A DNA stretch of 64,000 nucleotides from the NCBI RefSeq assembly GCF_000227745.2, contig NC_018012.1, positions 4,630,501-4,694,500 on the forward strand, read 5' to 3'. Under the pieces are notes generated by a model. That model did no database searches, was not told the DNA's origin, and saw only the letters and a program-made list of their open reading frames with translations. Within the stretch, counting starts at the first letter, position 1. Each line of letters begins with the position of its first letter. The position numbers were made by a program, and so were the translations under genes. Origin of the DNA: Thiocystis violascens DSM 198. Lineage in GTDB: Bacteria > Pseudomonadota > Gammaproteobacteria > Chromatiales > Chromatiaceae. Shown here one piece after another: positions 25,645 through 34,495 of this stretch.

Positions 25645-25951
25645 GTAAGCGCCTCTGGCGTCGGAAGGTTGATGACTTATTGCGTCAGAAGAACAGCGAG
25701 CGGAGCCAGCGAACAACTGGGACGCTGTCTGCGAGTTCGGGGTCGGTTAAAATAGCACAGGCAAAACCCGGGCCATTGATGAGCGACCTTCGTTCATCGC
25801 TGCTCCCAGAGAGGCATTACGCTCGTCGAAACAGGTAGCCTTAAGAATTTGAGTCGAATGATAGCCGATCAAGGTGACGATCCAAATAAGTAATCATACT
25901 CAAACGAGCCTGTTGAGCGATCTGCGGGACGAAGGAGGTATCTCTGGGATC

Positions 25952-26027
25952 GCCGACAGGCTGTCGGCCGTCTGGGCGAGGAGTCGACAACATGTCGACT
26001 GCCCTCATGTGCCGACGACAAGTCGGC
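25952..26027. promoter_or_regulatory. Three phased inverted repeats (GYCGAC-N5-GTCGRC)
   Basis: Hairpins at 25952-25968, 25982-26000 and 26011-26027 share a GCCGAC or GTCGAC arm, a 5-base centre and the complementary arm. Their starts are 30 and 29 bp apart, close to three helical turns. They lie between wecC and the small RR-leader gene, both on the minus strand. Regular spacing suggests operator sites for a dimeric regulator; tandem stem-loops in RNA are the alternative. The rest of 25645-26046 shows nothing else. Confidence 0.5.
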
Positions 26028-26046
26028 GCCCCGGATCGGACGCGGT

Positions 26047-27315
26047 TTACCGCCACAGCCCGCAGGTATCGATCACGATCTTTTCCTGCAAAATTTGCCG
26101 GGAGAGCTTCTGGAAGCGACGGTGCGCGACCAATCCCAGCACGATATCCGCCTCCACCAGCGCCTCGTCCGCGCCGCGCAGTTCCACGCCGGCCTCCGCC
26201 AGCGCTTTCGGCAGCGTATCGATATGCGGTTCGACGGCCAGCACGCGCCCGATCCGCTGCTCGGCCAGATGTTGCGCGATCTCGACGGCGGGGCTTTCGC
26301 GCAGATCGTCGATGTCAGGCTTATAGGCTAGGCCAAAACAAGCGATGGTGGGATTCTGGATGCGCGCGGCCTTGGCGCGCGTCTTGGCGACCACCAGATC
26401 GGGCTTGCCGGTATTGACCTCGCGCGCCGCGCGGATGAGTCGGCTCTGCTCGGGCGCGGAATGGACGATGAACCAGGGATCGACGGCGATACAGTGCCCG
26501 CCCACCCCAGGGCCGGGGCGCAGGATGTTGACCCTTGGGTGATGGTTGGCGAGTTGGATCAACTCCCAGACATCCACGCCCAGGTGATCGCAGATCTGCG
26601 ACAGTTCGTTGGCGAGGGCGATGTTGACATCCCGAAAGGTGTTTTCGGTGAGCTTGGCCAGTTCGGCGGTACGGCTGTCGGTCGTCAGCACCTTGCCCGC
26701 CACGAATTGCAGATAGAATTCCGCCGCCGTGGCCGTGGAGGCGTCGTCGACGCCGCCGACGATGCGGTCGTTGTCCACCAACTCGCGGATGATCTGACCC
26801 GGCAGCACGCGCTCCGGGCAGTGCGCCACGCGGACCGTTCCGGCGGCGTCGACGTTGTCGTTACCGCGTCCGGGCAGACGGAGGTCGGGGCGCTCCTCCG
26901 CCAGCCATTGCGCGACCAGTTCGGTGGTGCCGACCGGGCTGGTCGATTCCAGGATCACCAGATTGCCCGATACCAGCGCGGGGGCGATGGCCCGCGTGGC
27001 CGCCTCGACATAGGTCAGATCGGGTTGATAACCGTCCATGAAGGGCGTCGGCACCGCCAGGATGAAGACATCCGCCGGGGCCGGTTGGGTGTCGGCCTTG
27101 AGCCGTCCGCTCTGCACGGCGGATTTGACCAGAATATCCAACTCCGGCTCGCGGATATGAATGCGCCCGGCGTTGATCGTCTCGACCACTCGGGGGCTGA
27201 CATCCACGCCATGGACCTCGAAGCCCTTGCTGGCGAGCAGACTGGCGGTGGGCAGACCAATGTAGCCCAGGCCCATGACACAGAGTTTGCGGAATTGCGG
27301 GTCGATGTGGCTCAT
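26047..27315 (-). CDS. wecC: UDP-N-acetyl-D-mannosamine dehydrogenase
   Basis: 422 residues from ATG 27315 with AGGA upstream. It oxidises UDP-ManNAc to UDP-ManNAcA with NAD+, for surface polysaccharide. The NAD-binding GLGYIGLPTASLLASKGFEVHGVD opens the protein. The middle domain has LTENTFRDVNIALANELS, and the catalytic cysteine lies in GPGVGGHCIAVDPWF. The C-terminal domain keeps GLAYKPDIDDLRESPA. Length is normal. It sits just ahead of wecB on the same strand, supplying its next step. A longer in-frame start at 27426 falls in a low-quality leader region and was rejected. Confidence 0.93.
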   Translation of the reverse strand: MSHIDPQFRKLCVMGLGYIGLPTASLLASKGFEVHGVDVSPRVVETINAGRIHIREPELDILVKSAVQSGRLKADTQPAPADVFILAVPTPFMDGYQPDLTYVEAATRAIAPALVSGNLVILESTSPVGTTELVAQWLAEERPDLRLPGRGNDNVDAAGTVRVAHCPERVLPGQIIRELVDNDRIVGGVDDASTATAAEFYLQFVAGKVLTTDSRTAELAKLTENTFRDVNIALANELSQICDHLGVDVWELIQLANHHPRVNILRPGPGVGGHCIAVDPWFIVHSAPEQSRLIRAAREVNTGKPDLVVAKTRAKAARIQNPTIACFGLAYKPDIDDLRESPAVEIAQHLAEQRIGRVLAVEPHIDTLPKALAEAGVELRGADEALVEADIVLGLVAHRRFQKLSRQILQEKIVIDTCGLWR

Positions 27316-27437
27316 GAATCCTGTTTTCCTGTGTGAGATAAAGCGTCGGAGATGCGTATTTCTCCGCCTCGCAAGGCCCAGGGAGCGCCGGCGTGCAGCG
27401 GCTCTCTGGTGCATCCGTGACGCCAAGTGACGGGCGG

Positions 27438-28643
27438 TCAGAGACCGCCCGCCCCTGGGCCGGTCAGAGACCGGCGCTCCCAGGTTGGCGCTCCCAGGGA
27501 TGCGCGCAGAGTTGCCAGGATCCGCGCCGCCGCTTGACCGTCGCCATAGGGATTATGCGCCCGCGACATGGCGCGATAGGCGTCCGGATCGTCGAGCAGA
27601 CGGGTCGCCTCGCGCACGATGGCGACGGTATCGGTGCCGACCAGACGCACGGTGCCGGCCTCGACCGCTTCGGGTCGTTCGGTCGTGTCGCGCATCACCA
27701 GCACCGGCTTGCCGATGGAGGGCGCTTCCTCCTGCACGCCGCCCGAGTCGGTGATCAGAAGGTCGGCGCGATCCATCAGCGCCACGAAGGGCAGGTAGTC
27801 CAGAGGCGCGATGAGATGGATCTTGTCCGATGCTCCCAGCAGGCGACGAACCGGCTCCTGCACGTTCGGGTTCAGATGAACCGGGTAGACGATCTGAACA
27901 TCGGGCCGCCGGGCCAAGGTGGCCAGACTCGCGCAGATTCGCTCGAATCCCTCGCCGAAATTCTCGCGCCGATGCCCTGTCACCAGAATGAGTCGGCGCG
28001 CGGGATCGAGAAAGTCGAACTGGCTCAGAAGGCCCTGACGCAGACCGTCATCGGCGCGCAGACGTTGCACCACGTCCAGCAGGGCATCGATGACGGTATT
28101 GCCGGTGACCGTGATCCGCTCGGCATTCACCCCTTCGCGCAGCAGGTTGTCGCGCGCCCGTTCGGTCGGCGCGAAATGCAGTTCGGTCAGATTTCCGGTG
28201 AGCCGGCGATTCATCTCCTCGGGCCAGGGGGAATAAATATTGCCCGTGCGCAGACCGGCCTCGACATGGCCGACGGGAATCCGTTGATAATAGGACGCGA
28301 GGGCGGCGGCGCAGGTGGTCGTGGTATCGCCATGGACCAGAACCAGATCGGGCTGGAAATTGCTCAACACGGAGCGCAGGCCGATCAGGACATTGGCGGT
28401 GATATCGGTCAGATCCTGTCCCGGCTGCATCAAATCCAGATCGAAATCCGGCTGGATCTCGAAGAGCTGCAAGACCTGATCGAGCATCTGCCGATGCTGC
28501 GCCGTGACGCAGACCCGGCTGTCGAAGGCCGGATCGGCCGCCAGCGCCCGCACCACGGGCGCCATCTTGATCGCCTCCGGGCGTGTCCCGAAAACCGTGA
28601 GAATTCGCGGCGGAGCCTGCGCGGTGTTGGCTGAAGGAGACAT
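27438..28643 (-). CDS. wecB: UDP-N-acetylglucosamine 2-epimerase (non-hydrolysing)
   Basis: 401 residues from ATG 28643 (AAGGAG just upstream). It interconverts UDP-GlcNAc and UDP-ManNAc, the substrate for WecC. Family signatures: ILTVFGTRPEAIKMAPV at the N-terminus, VHGDTTTTCAAALASYY, VGHVEAGLRTGNIYSPWPEEMNR, and TDSGGVQEEAPSIGKPVLVMR. The last 12 or so residues (TWERRSLTGPGAGG) are encoded by palindromic repeat sequence (about 27430-27500), so the natural end was probably altered by a repeat insertion. It precedes wecC with a 122-bp repeat-rich gap. Confidence 0.93.
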   Translation of the reverse strand: MSPSANTAQAPPRILTVFGTRPEAIKMAPVVRALAADPAFDSRVCVTAQHRQMLDQVLQLFEIQPDFDLDLMQPGQDLTDITANVLIGLRSVLSNFQPDLVLVHGDTTTTCAAALASYYQRIPVGHVEAGLRTGNIYSPWPEEMNRRLTGNLTELHFAPTERARDNLLREGVNAERITVTGNTVIDALLDVVQRLRADDGLRQGLLSQFDFLDPARRLILVTGHRRENFGEGFERICASLATLARRPDVQIVYPVHLNPNVQEPVRRLLGASDKIHLIAPLDYLPFVALMDRADLLITDSGGVQEEAPSIGKPVLVMRDTTERPEAVEAGTVRLVGTDTVAIVREATRLLDDPDAYRAMSRAHNPYGDGQAAARILATLRASLGAPTWERRSLTGPGAGGL

Positions 28644-28742
28644 TGCGCGTCTTACCTCGGATTGGACCGGAAACGCCGCCAGTTTATGCGTTTTGATCAT
28701 GGATGGGGTAGGGCATTCAGATTCGGAAATTCTCGGTGTGAA

Positions 28743-28802
28743 CGCCCCGCCTGAAGCCGTTCGTGGTTCGAGTGCCTCACCACGAACGGCTTCAGGCGGG
28801 GC
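28743..28802. repeat. Palindromic repeat, family B, copy 3 (near-perfect)
   Basis: GCCCCGCCTGAAGCCGTTCG pairs with CGAACGGCTTCAGGCGGGGC, giving arms longer than 20 bp around a short centre. It lies in the 270-bp space between divergent wecB and the Fe-S oxidoreductase gene. A looser inverted pair (TTAAACCGCGCCC / GGTGCGGTTTAA) follows at 28830-28918, and its first arm recurs at 32947. Confidence 0.8.
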
Positions 28803-28987
28803 AATGGTATGTGCTTTTCCGGAAATCACCTTAAACCGCGCCCGCTCCGACAGTCACAGAGGCTGCCGAGGATTGTTCCAATCCAAACACATTGCCTACC
28901 GCGCTGGGTGCGGTTTAAAAGGGTAGGGCAATGATGTCGATTTGAAGTGGCGATTGGAACAGCGCCTCGTCGATATCTATCCTGAGT

Positions 28988-29042
<55 letters not shown>

Positions 29043-29058
29043 AAAAGGAGCGAGACCC

Positions 29059-30399
29059 ATGGCGACGCCCACTCTTCGGGAGGGAAGCCTCGAAGCGCCC
29101 ACCCGCCATCCGCTCGACTGGCAAAACCCCGCGTTTTACGACGAAGGCGCGCTCTTCCATGAGTTGGAGCGCGTCTTCGATATCTGTCACGGCTGCCGCC
29201 GTTGCGTGAGTCTCTGTCAATCCTTTCCGACCCTGTTCGATCTGGTCGACGAGTCCGAAAGCCTGGAGGTGGACGGCGTCGCCAAGGATGACTATTGGAA
29301 GGTCGTCGATCACTGCTATCTGTGCGACCTCTGCTACATGACCAAGTGTCCCTATGTGCCACCGCATGAATGGAATCTCGACTTTCCGCATCTGATGCTG
29401 CGGGCCAAGGCGGTCAAATACCGGCAGGGCAAGGTCAAATTCCGCGATCGGGTGCTGACGAGCACGGATCGGGTCGGCGCGCTGGCCGGCTTTCCCGTCA
29501 TCAATGGTCTCGTGAACGCGGTCAACGCAAACCCGCTCGGACGCCGCGTGCTGGAGGCGGTCCTTGATGTCCATCGGGATGCCCGCGTCCCCGAATACCG
29601 AAATCGGACCCTGCGCAAGCAAGAGAAGGCGCGGATCGGTCGGACCGCGACGGGCGAGCCGGCCGGAACCACCACGGGCAAGGTGGCGCTCTTTGCGACC
29701 TGCTATGGCAACTTCAACGAGCCCGGCGTCAGTCAGGATCTGATCGCCGTCTTCGAGCATTCCGGTATCCCGGTGGCCTTGGCGGAGAAGGAACGCTGCT
29801 GCGGCATGCCCAAGCTGGAACTGGGCGATCTGGAGTCGGTGAGGGCCGCCAAGGAAGCGAATCTCCCAGTGCTCAGGCGGCTGGTCGAGGACGGCTGGGA
29901 CATCGTCGCGCCGATCCCATCCTGCGTGCTGATGTTCAAGCAGGAACTGCCGCTGATGTTCCCCGAGGATCCCGCTGTGCAGTTGGTCAAGTCGCGCATC
30001 TTCGATCCCTTCGAGTACCTGATGCTGCGCCACAGGCACGGCAAGCTGAACCTGGACTTCAAGCAGCCGCTGGGCAGCGTGGTCTATCAGACCTCCTGTC
30101 ATCAACGGGTCCAGAACATTGGACAGAAGACCCGCGAGATCCTGGCCCTGGTGCCGGGCACGACGGTCGAGATCGTCGAGCGCTGCTCGGGTCACGACGG
30201 AACCTATGCCGTGAAAAAAGAATCCTACGCAGCCGCCATGAAGATCGTGCGCCCGGTGGCGGGGCGTGTCGACAAGGCGGCGCCCGATTATTTCGGTAGC
30301 GATTGCCCGATGGCGGGGGCGCATATCGCCCATGCGCTGGGTTGCGACGGCCAGCAGCGCCATCCGCTGAGTCTGCTGCGCCTGGCCTACGGCATCTGA
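29059..30399 (+). CDS. Iron-sulfur oxidoreductase related to heterodisulfide reductase/GlpC
   Basis: 446 residues. Two ferredoxin-like cluster motifs, CHGCRRCVSLCQ and CYLCDLCYMTKCP, lie near residues 40-100. Two CCG-type domains follow: LFATCYGNFNEPG with KERCCGMPKLELGD, and YQTSCHQRVQNIG with VERCSGHDG, in which the second lacks the usual CCG pair. Such proteins move electrons to or from thiols or quinones. AAAAGGAGCG precedes the ATG. The DUF3501 gene follows 61 bp on; this pair (often with rubrerythrin) is a recurrent set linked to oxidative or redox stress. No rubrerythrin is present in the window. Confidence 0.85.
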   Translation: MATPTLREGSLEAPTRHPLDWQNPAFYDEGALFHELERVFDICHGCRRCVSLCQSFPTLFDLVDESESLEVDGVAKDDYWKVVDHCYLCDLCYMTKCPYVPPHEWNLDFPHLMLRAKAVKYRQGKVKFRDRVLTSTDRVGALAGFPVINGLVNAVNANPLGRRVLEAVLDVHRDARVPEYRNRTLRKQEKARIGRTATGEPAGTTTGKVALFATCYGNFNEPGVSQDLIAVFEHSGIPVALAEKERCCGMPKLELGDLESVRAAKEANLPVLRRLVEDGWDIVAPIPSCVLMFKQELPLMFPEDPAVQLVKSRIFDPFEYLMLRHRHGKLNLDFKQPLGSVVYQTSCHQRVQNIGQKTREILALVPGTTVEIVERCSGHDGTYAVKKESYAAAMKIVRPVAGRVDKAAPDYFGSDCPMAGAHIAHALGCDGQQRHPLSLLRLAYGI

Positions 30400-30460
30400 A
30401 AAAGATTTTCTGACACTTGGCGCCCGCGGTCGGGCGCGACCGGATCAAGCGGAGACGAAC

Positions 30461-31045
30461 ATGCATCTGACGCGAGACGATTTATACAGCCTGGAGCAGT
30501 ATGCGCGGATTCGCGGCGACTTCCGCGCCCGAGTCATGGCGCACAAGCAATACCGCCAGGTCGCCATCGGCACCCACGCTACCCTCTATTTCGAAGATCG
30601 CCTGACCATGCAGTATCAGATCCAGGAGATGCTGCGGGTCGAGCGCATCTTCGAGTCCCAGGGGATTCAGGACGAACTGGACGCCTACAATCCCATGATC
30701 CCGGACGGCGCCAACTGGAAGGCGACCTTCATGATCGAGTACGAGGATGCCGACGAACGCCGCGACGCGCTGGCGCGTCTGCGCGGGATCGAGGATCGGG
30801 TCTGGGTCCAGATCGCCGGCTTTGATCGGGTCCATGCGATCGCCGACGAAGATCTGGATCGAGAGGACGCGACCAGAACCTCGGCGGTGCATTTTCTACG
30901 CTTCGAACTCTCGGCGCCCATGATTGCCGCGCTCCGCGAGGGCGCTGCGCTGTCCATTGGTATCGATCATCCCGAATATGCGCATCGGACCGAGATCGCG
31001 CCGCCGGTGTGCACGTCTCTGATGGGCGATTTGCAACGCCGTTGA
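30461..31045 (+). CDS. DUF3501 family protein
   Basis: 194 residues with the family's features: MHLTRDDLYSLEQYARIRGDFRARVMAHKQYRQVAIG, DRLTMQYQIQEMLRVERIFE and IPDGANWKATFMIEYEDADERR. It has no transmembrane segment, and its function is unknown. It is usually paired with the Fe-S oxidoreductase found directly upstream here, so it probably works with it. Confidence 0.88.
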   Translation: MHLTRDDLYSLEQYARIRGDFRARVMAHKQYRQVAIGTHATLYFEDRLTMQYQIQEMLRVERIFESQGIQDELDAYNPMIPDGANWKATFMIEYEDADERRDALARLRGIEDRVWVQIAGFDRVHAIADEDLDREDATRTSAVHFLRFELSAPMIAALREGAALSIGIDHPEYAHRTEIAPPVCTSLMGDLQRR

Positions 31046-31181
31046 ACCGCAAGGGATGCGTATCCCTGGCGCTGTTTTCGGTCATCTCCACGACAGAACG
31101 GCCTCTGTCCGCTTTGTCGCAAATCTCCCAATCGGCATCGACTGAATCTGTAAATTTTTGATAAATATATTTTAAATCCGC

Positions 31182-31197
31182 TGGCACTTGCTTTGCT
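31182..31197 (+). promoter_or_regulatory. Sigma-54 promoter of nifV
   Basis: TGGCACTTGCTTTGCT matches the -24/-12 consensus TGGCAC-N5-TTGCT at every conserved base. It lies 45 bp before the nifV ATG. About 65 bp upstream, TTTGTCGCAAATCT resembles one half of a NifA site; the second half is degenerate. Confidence 0.88.
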
Positions 31198-31241
31198 TGA
31201 GGTTTGTTTCAAATCTCTTCATCGGCAGCTGGGAGCCAGCC

Positions 31242-32396
31242 ATGATAGACCACCGCCTCAAGGTCACGATCAACGACACCACCCTGCGCGACGGCGAGCA
31301 ATCCGCTGGCGTCGCCTTTTCGTTGGACGAAAAGCTCGCCATCGCCCGCGGACTCGACACGCTCGGCGTCCCCGAACTGGAGATCGGCATCCCGGCCATG
31401 GGCGAGGACGAGCGCGCGTCGATCCGCGCCGTCGCCGCACTCGGTCTCTCGGCCCGCTTGATGGTCTGGACCCGGATGCTCCCGGACGACATCGCCCAGT
31501 GCCGCGACCTCGGCGTCGATCTCGTCGACCTTTCGATCCCGGTCTCCGATCAGCAGATCGCCCGCAAGCTCCGACGCGACCGCGCCTGGGTGCTCGGTCA
31601 GATCCGCCGCCAGGTGAATGCCGCGCAGGATCTGGGGCTGGAGGTCTGCGTCGGCGCAGAGGATGCCTCGCGCGCCGACCCCGAATTCCTCTGGCGGGCC
31701 GCCGAGGCGGCGCAGGAGGCCGGCGCGCGGCGCTTCCGCTTCGCCGACACGGTCGGCCTGATGGATCCCTTCGCCGTCTTCGAGCGCATCCGCGACCTGC
31801 GCGCCATCGTCGATCTGGAGATCGAGATGCACGCACACGACGATCTGGGCCTGGCCACCGCCAACAGCCTGGCGGCGGTGCGCGGCGGCGCGACCCATGT
31901 CAACACCACGGTCCACGGACTCGGCGAGCGTGCCGGCAACGCGGCGCTGGAAGAAGTGATCATGGGTCTGAGACACATCCACCGGATCGATTGCGGCGTG
32001 GATCTGAAAGACTTCGACGGTCTCTCCCGACTGGTGGCCAAGGCATCCGGCAAGCCCGTGGCCTGGCACAAGAGCCTGGTCGGCGCGGGCGCTTTCACCC
32101 ATGAGGCGGGCATCCATGTCGATGGGCTGCTGAAGGATCCGCTGAACTATCAGGGCGTCGACCCGGCCGATGTGGGCCGTCGGCATTGCATGGTCCTTGG
32201 CAAGCATTCGGGGACGCGCGCGGTGCGACAGGTGTATGCCGACCAGCTGCGTTTCGAGATCGACACGGACCAGGCCGAGCGGGTGCTGCCGCTGGTGCGC
32301 CGTTTCGTCACCGAGACCAAACGCTCGCCCGAGCCGCTGGATCTGCGCCGCTTTCTGGCTGAAATCGGTCATCCTCAAGCCGCCCTGCTCCAATAG
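31242..32396 (+). CDS. nifV: Homocitrate synthase
   Basis: 384 residues from ATG 31242 (GGGAG before). It joins acetyl-CoA and 2-oxoglutarate to homocitrate, the organic ligand of the nitrogenase FeMo cofactor. The TIM-barrel signature KVTINDTTLRDGEQSAGVAF is at the start; EMHAHDDLGLATANSLAA carries the metal-binding HxH, and NTTVHGLGERAGNAALEEV is also conserved. SLVGAGAFTHEAGIHVDGLL and GKHSGTRAV follow in the C-terminal part. It is driven by the sigma-54 promoter at 31182. Genes for nitrogenase itself are outside the window. Confidence 0.93.
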   Translation: MIDHRLKVTINDTTLRDGEQSAGVAFSLDEKLAIARGLDTLGVPELEIGIPAMGEDERASIRAVAALGLSARLMVWTRMLPDDIAQCRDLGVDLVDLSIPVSDQQIARKLRRDRAWVLGQIRRQVNAAQDLGLEVCVGAEDASRADPEFLWRAAEAAQEAGARRFRFADTVGLMDPFAVFERIRDLRAIVDLEIEMHAHDDLGLATANSLAAVRGGATHVNTTVHGLGERAGNAALEEVIMGLRHIHRIDCGVDLKDFDGLSRLVAKASGKPVAWHKSLVGAGAFTHEAGIHVDGLLKDPLNYQGVDPADVGRRHCMVLGKHSGTRAVRQVYADQLRFEIDTDQAERVLPLVRRFVTETKRSPEPLDLRRFLAEIGHPQAALLQ

Positions 32397-32407
32397 GCAA
32401 CGCCACC

Positions 32408-32950
32408 ATGGATCTTCTGGATTTCGCCGCCGAGGACATGTATTTCGACGAACCGGTCAGCCCGGAGGTCGAAGCGCTGCTGCTCGACGCGGCCCAGCGT
32501 TATGGCGAGGGCAGCGCCGAGGCGAGTCTGCTCCAGGCGTATTTCCTCGAACCGGAGCATCTGACGGTGCTGGTCGCCCTGTACCGGTATTTTTATTATC
32601 GCCAGCAGTATCGAGAATCGCTGATCGTCGCCGACCGGGCGATCGGCATCGTCTCGTCCAGACTCGGTCTGACCGTGCGCTGGCAGGATCTTTCGGAGGC
32701 GGATCTCGGGCGCTCGGTGCAAGTCTCCATGACCTTGACGCGCTTTCTGCTATTGGCGCTCAAGGGATCCGGTTATCTGCTGATGCGTCTGGGCGAGCAT
32801 CGGGATGCCCTCGCGCGCTTCGAGAAAATCGCCGAGATCGACACCAGCGACCGGCTTGGCATTACCGAGCTATTGACGATGGCCCGTGCCTCCGTCGCCG
32901 AGGCCGCCGCCGAGCGCGCGGGCGGCAATGTGCGCTTTCTGAGCCGTTAA
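32408..32950 (+). CDS. Helical (TPR-like) protein of unknown function downstream of nifV
   Basis: 180 residues, 11 bp after nifV and so almost surely co-transcribed. Repeated helical pairs (SAEASLLQAYFLEPEHLTVL, then LVALYRYFYYRQQYRESLIV, and GYLLMRLGEHRDALARFEKI) look like tetratricopeptide helices; the last is closest to the TPR pattern. No enzymatic motif. Its position suggests a helper in nitrogenase maturation. Family not recognised. Confidence 0.7.
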   Translation: MDLLDFAAEDMYFDEPVSPEVEALLLDAAQRYGEGSAEASLLQAYFLEPEHLTVLVALYRYFYYRQQYRESLIVADRAIGIVSSRLGLTVRWQDLSEADLGRSVQVSMTLTRFLLLALKGSGYLLMRLGEHRDALARFEKIAEIDTSDRLGITELLTMARASVAEAAAERAGGNVRFLSR

Positions 32951-33078
32951 ACCGCGCCCATCGCGAGACACGTCGTTTCGTGGCTCTGCAACTCGTTTTG
33001 CAGCGCCACGAACGCTCGGTGGGGCGCGGTTTAAGACGATTTCCGGGAAAGACTTTCCGATTTTCATGGGCTCGGCGC

Positions 33079-33138
33079 GTGAAGCCGTTCATGGTTCGAC
33101 CCTTCGGCTCCGCTCAGGGCTCACCACGAACGGCTTAA
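33079..33138. repeat. Palindromic repeat, family B, copy 4
   Basis: GTGAAGCCGTTCATGGTTCG and CACCACGAACGGCTTA flank a longer centre with GGCTCCGCTCAGGGC. It follows the helical gene, after a separate inverted pair (TTAAACCGCGCCC at 32947, GGGCGCGGTTTAA at about 33024). Confidence 0.75.
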
Positions 33139-33202
33139 CTTAATGGCGGTGACCCGCAAGCTTCAATCTCGCGGCGACAGTCCCGCTCGGAGCGCCATCC
33201 TG

Positions 33203-33574
33203 ATGACCTCCACCCTGTTGGGAAGGCTGGCCACGGCAACGATCCTTGGCCTGCTGTTGAATCCCGCGCCGGTCGCCGCCGAGGCGGATGGTCCGGATTA
33301 TTATCGCGTGACCGGCGTCGCGCCCACGGATGTTCTCCGCATCCGTGCCACGCCTGATCCGGGCGCAGCCCAGGTCGGTAAGATTCCGCCAGGAGCGGAC
33401 TGCGTGCGCAATCTGGGCTGCCGTGGCGGTCTCAGCTTCGAGGAATACAGCACCCTGAGCAAAACCGAGCAGGCCGAGCGGCTGCGCCACTACCCGCGCT
33501 GGTGCAAAATCGAGTATCAGGGGATCGAGGGCTGGGTCGCCGCCCGTTATCTGGCAGAGGGCGGCTGCCGCTGA
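33203..33574 (+). CDS. Secreted SH3-like domain protein
   Basis: 123 residues from ATG 33203 (GGAGC upstream); an earlier in-frame ATG at 33143 belongs to the repeat. A signal peptide (LLGRLATATILGLLLNPAPVAA) is followed by a short bacterial SH3-like domain: YRVTGVAPTDVLRIRATPDP, IPPGADCVRNLGCRGG, and WCKIEYQGIEGWVAARYLAEGG. Conserved cysteines suit a periplasmic location. Such domains bind cell-wall peptides or proteins. Placed between nif genes without obvious connection. Confidence 0.75.
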   Translation: MTSTLLGRLATATILGLLLNPAPVAAEADGPDYYRVTGVAPTDVLRIRATPDPGAAQVGKIPPGADCVRNLGCRGGLSFEEYSTLSKTEQAERLRHYPRWCKIEYQGIEGWVAARYLAEGGCR

Positions 33575-33695
33575 TCGCCCTGAGGCGACAACTCCTGGAT
33601 TTCCCAACCAAGACCGTCAGTGTCGACGACTGACCAAGAGACCCAACGTCGTGCCCGGAATTCGCCTAACTAACCTGTAACCGAGGACATCGACC

Positions 33696-34046
33696 ATGAA
33701 TTTCATGACCAAAACCACCCTGGCGCTGCTCGCCACCAGCGGCCTGGCCGCCGCGTTGATCTCGCCGCTGGCCAACGCGGCCCATCCCAGCTTCGACTGC
33801 GCCAAGGCCACCCACGAGGCCGAGCAACTCATCTGCAAGGACGCCGAACTCGCCGAGCTGGACCAACGCCTCGCGGAACTCTACGCCACCCTGATGAAGC
33901 ACACCCCAGCCAGCCAGCAAGGCGCGCTCAAGACGGAGCAGCGCGGCTGGGTGAAGGGCCGCAACGACTGTTGGAAGTCCGACGACCAACGCGGTTGCAT
34001 CAAGGCCGAGTACCGGTCGCGGATCAAGGAGTTGAAAGACCGATAA
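33696..34046 (+). CDS. LprI/DUF1311-type lysozyme-inhibitor-like protein
   Basis: 116 residues with a signal peptide (TTLALLATSGLAAALISPLANA). The mature part shows the family pattern: FDCAKATHEAEQLICKDAEL, DQRLAELYATLMK, QRGWVKGRNDCW and GCIKAEYRSRIKEL, with four conserved cysteines. LprI-type proteins can inhibit lysozyme; most family members have no tested role. It sits 12 bp before a small lipoprotein gene, likely one transcript. Confidence 0.85.
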   Translation: MNFMTKTTLALLATSGLAAALISPLANAAHPSFDCAKATHEAEQLICKDAELAELDQRLAELYATLMKHTPASQQGALKTEQRGWVKGRNDCWKSDDQRGCIKAEYRSRIKELKDR

Positions 34047-34058
34047 GGAGGATTCCCG

Positions 34059-34271
34059 ATGCGCCTCACCGCGCTTGCCGTCGTGGCTCTGACCGCGACC
34101 CTGCTGAACGCCTGCGTCGACTCGGGGACCACCCGTCCCAGCGAGACCCCTAGGCTTCCCGCCGTCGACACGGCCGCCGCGCAGCGGTTGATCATCCGCC
34201 CCTTCCAACCGCGCGCCTCGACCCGGCGCAACGAGCGGCTTTCCTACCGTTTTATGGTGGAGCGGATCTGA
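34059..34271 (+). CDS. Small lipoprotein
   Basis: 70 residues. AAGGAGGATTCCCG stands before the ATG. The leader VVALTATLLNAC is a clear lipobox (LNAC); the mature chain is basic and proline-rich with no domain. Presumably an outer-membrane lipoprotein partner of the LprI-like protein upstream. Not recognised further. Confidence 0.7.
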   Translation: MRLTALAVVALTATLLNACVDSGTTRPSETPRLPAVDTAAAQRLIIRPFQPRASTRRNERLSYRFMVERI

Positions 34272-34409
34272 CCCGAAGCCTCCAGGATGAGTCGGGCGAT
34301 GCGCCGAGGCGGTCATTTCCGCGACAAGCCGCTTCGACTCTCTTTGTCGGAAACCTGTCAAAAAATGCTCGTCCTTTCAAAAGGCCTTTATAAATCAAAA
34401 TATAATGAT

Positions 34410-34425
34410 TGGTATGTTGTTTGCA
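34410..34425 (+). promoter_or_regulatory. Sigma-54 promoter of nifW-nifZ-nifM
   Basis: TGGTATGTTGTTTGCA keeps GG and GC separated by 10 bases. A TGT-N10-TCA sequence at 34345-34360 (TGTCGGAAACCTGTCA) stands 65 bp upstream, one base from the NifA target TGT-N10-ACA and at the same distance as the half-site before nifV. Confidence 0.8.
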
Positions 34426-34495
34426 TTTTGATGGAGGACAAGTTCAGCGCTCGCATCATGCGCCGACTGAGCTGGAACAACGCCCGGAGGCAACC

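Noticed and set aside
26461..27336. 291-codon plus-strand frame opposite wecC
   Set aside because: Antisense to a clear dehydrogenase gene; GC-driven shadow.
32170..33138. 322-codon plus-strand frame overlapping nifV and the helical gene
   Set aside because: Out of frame with both, Arg-rich, and ending in a repeat; shadow.
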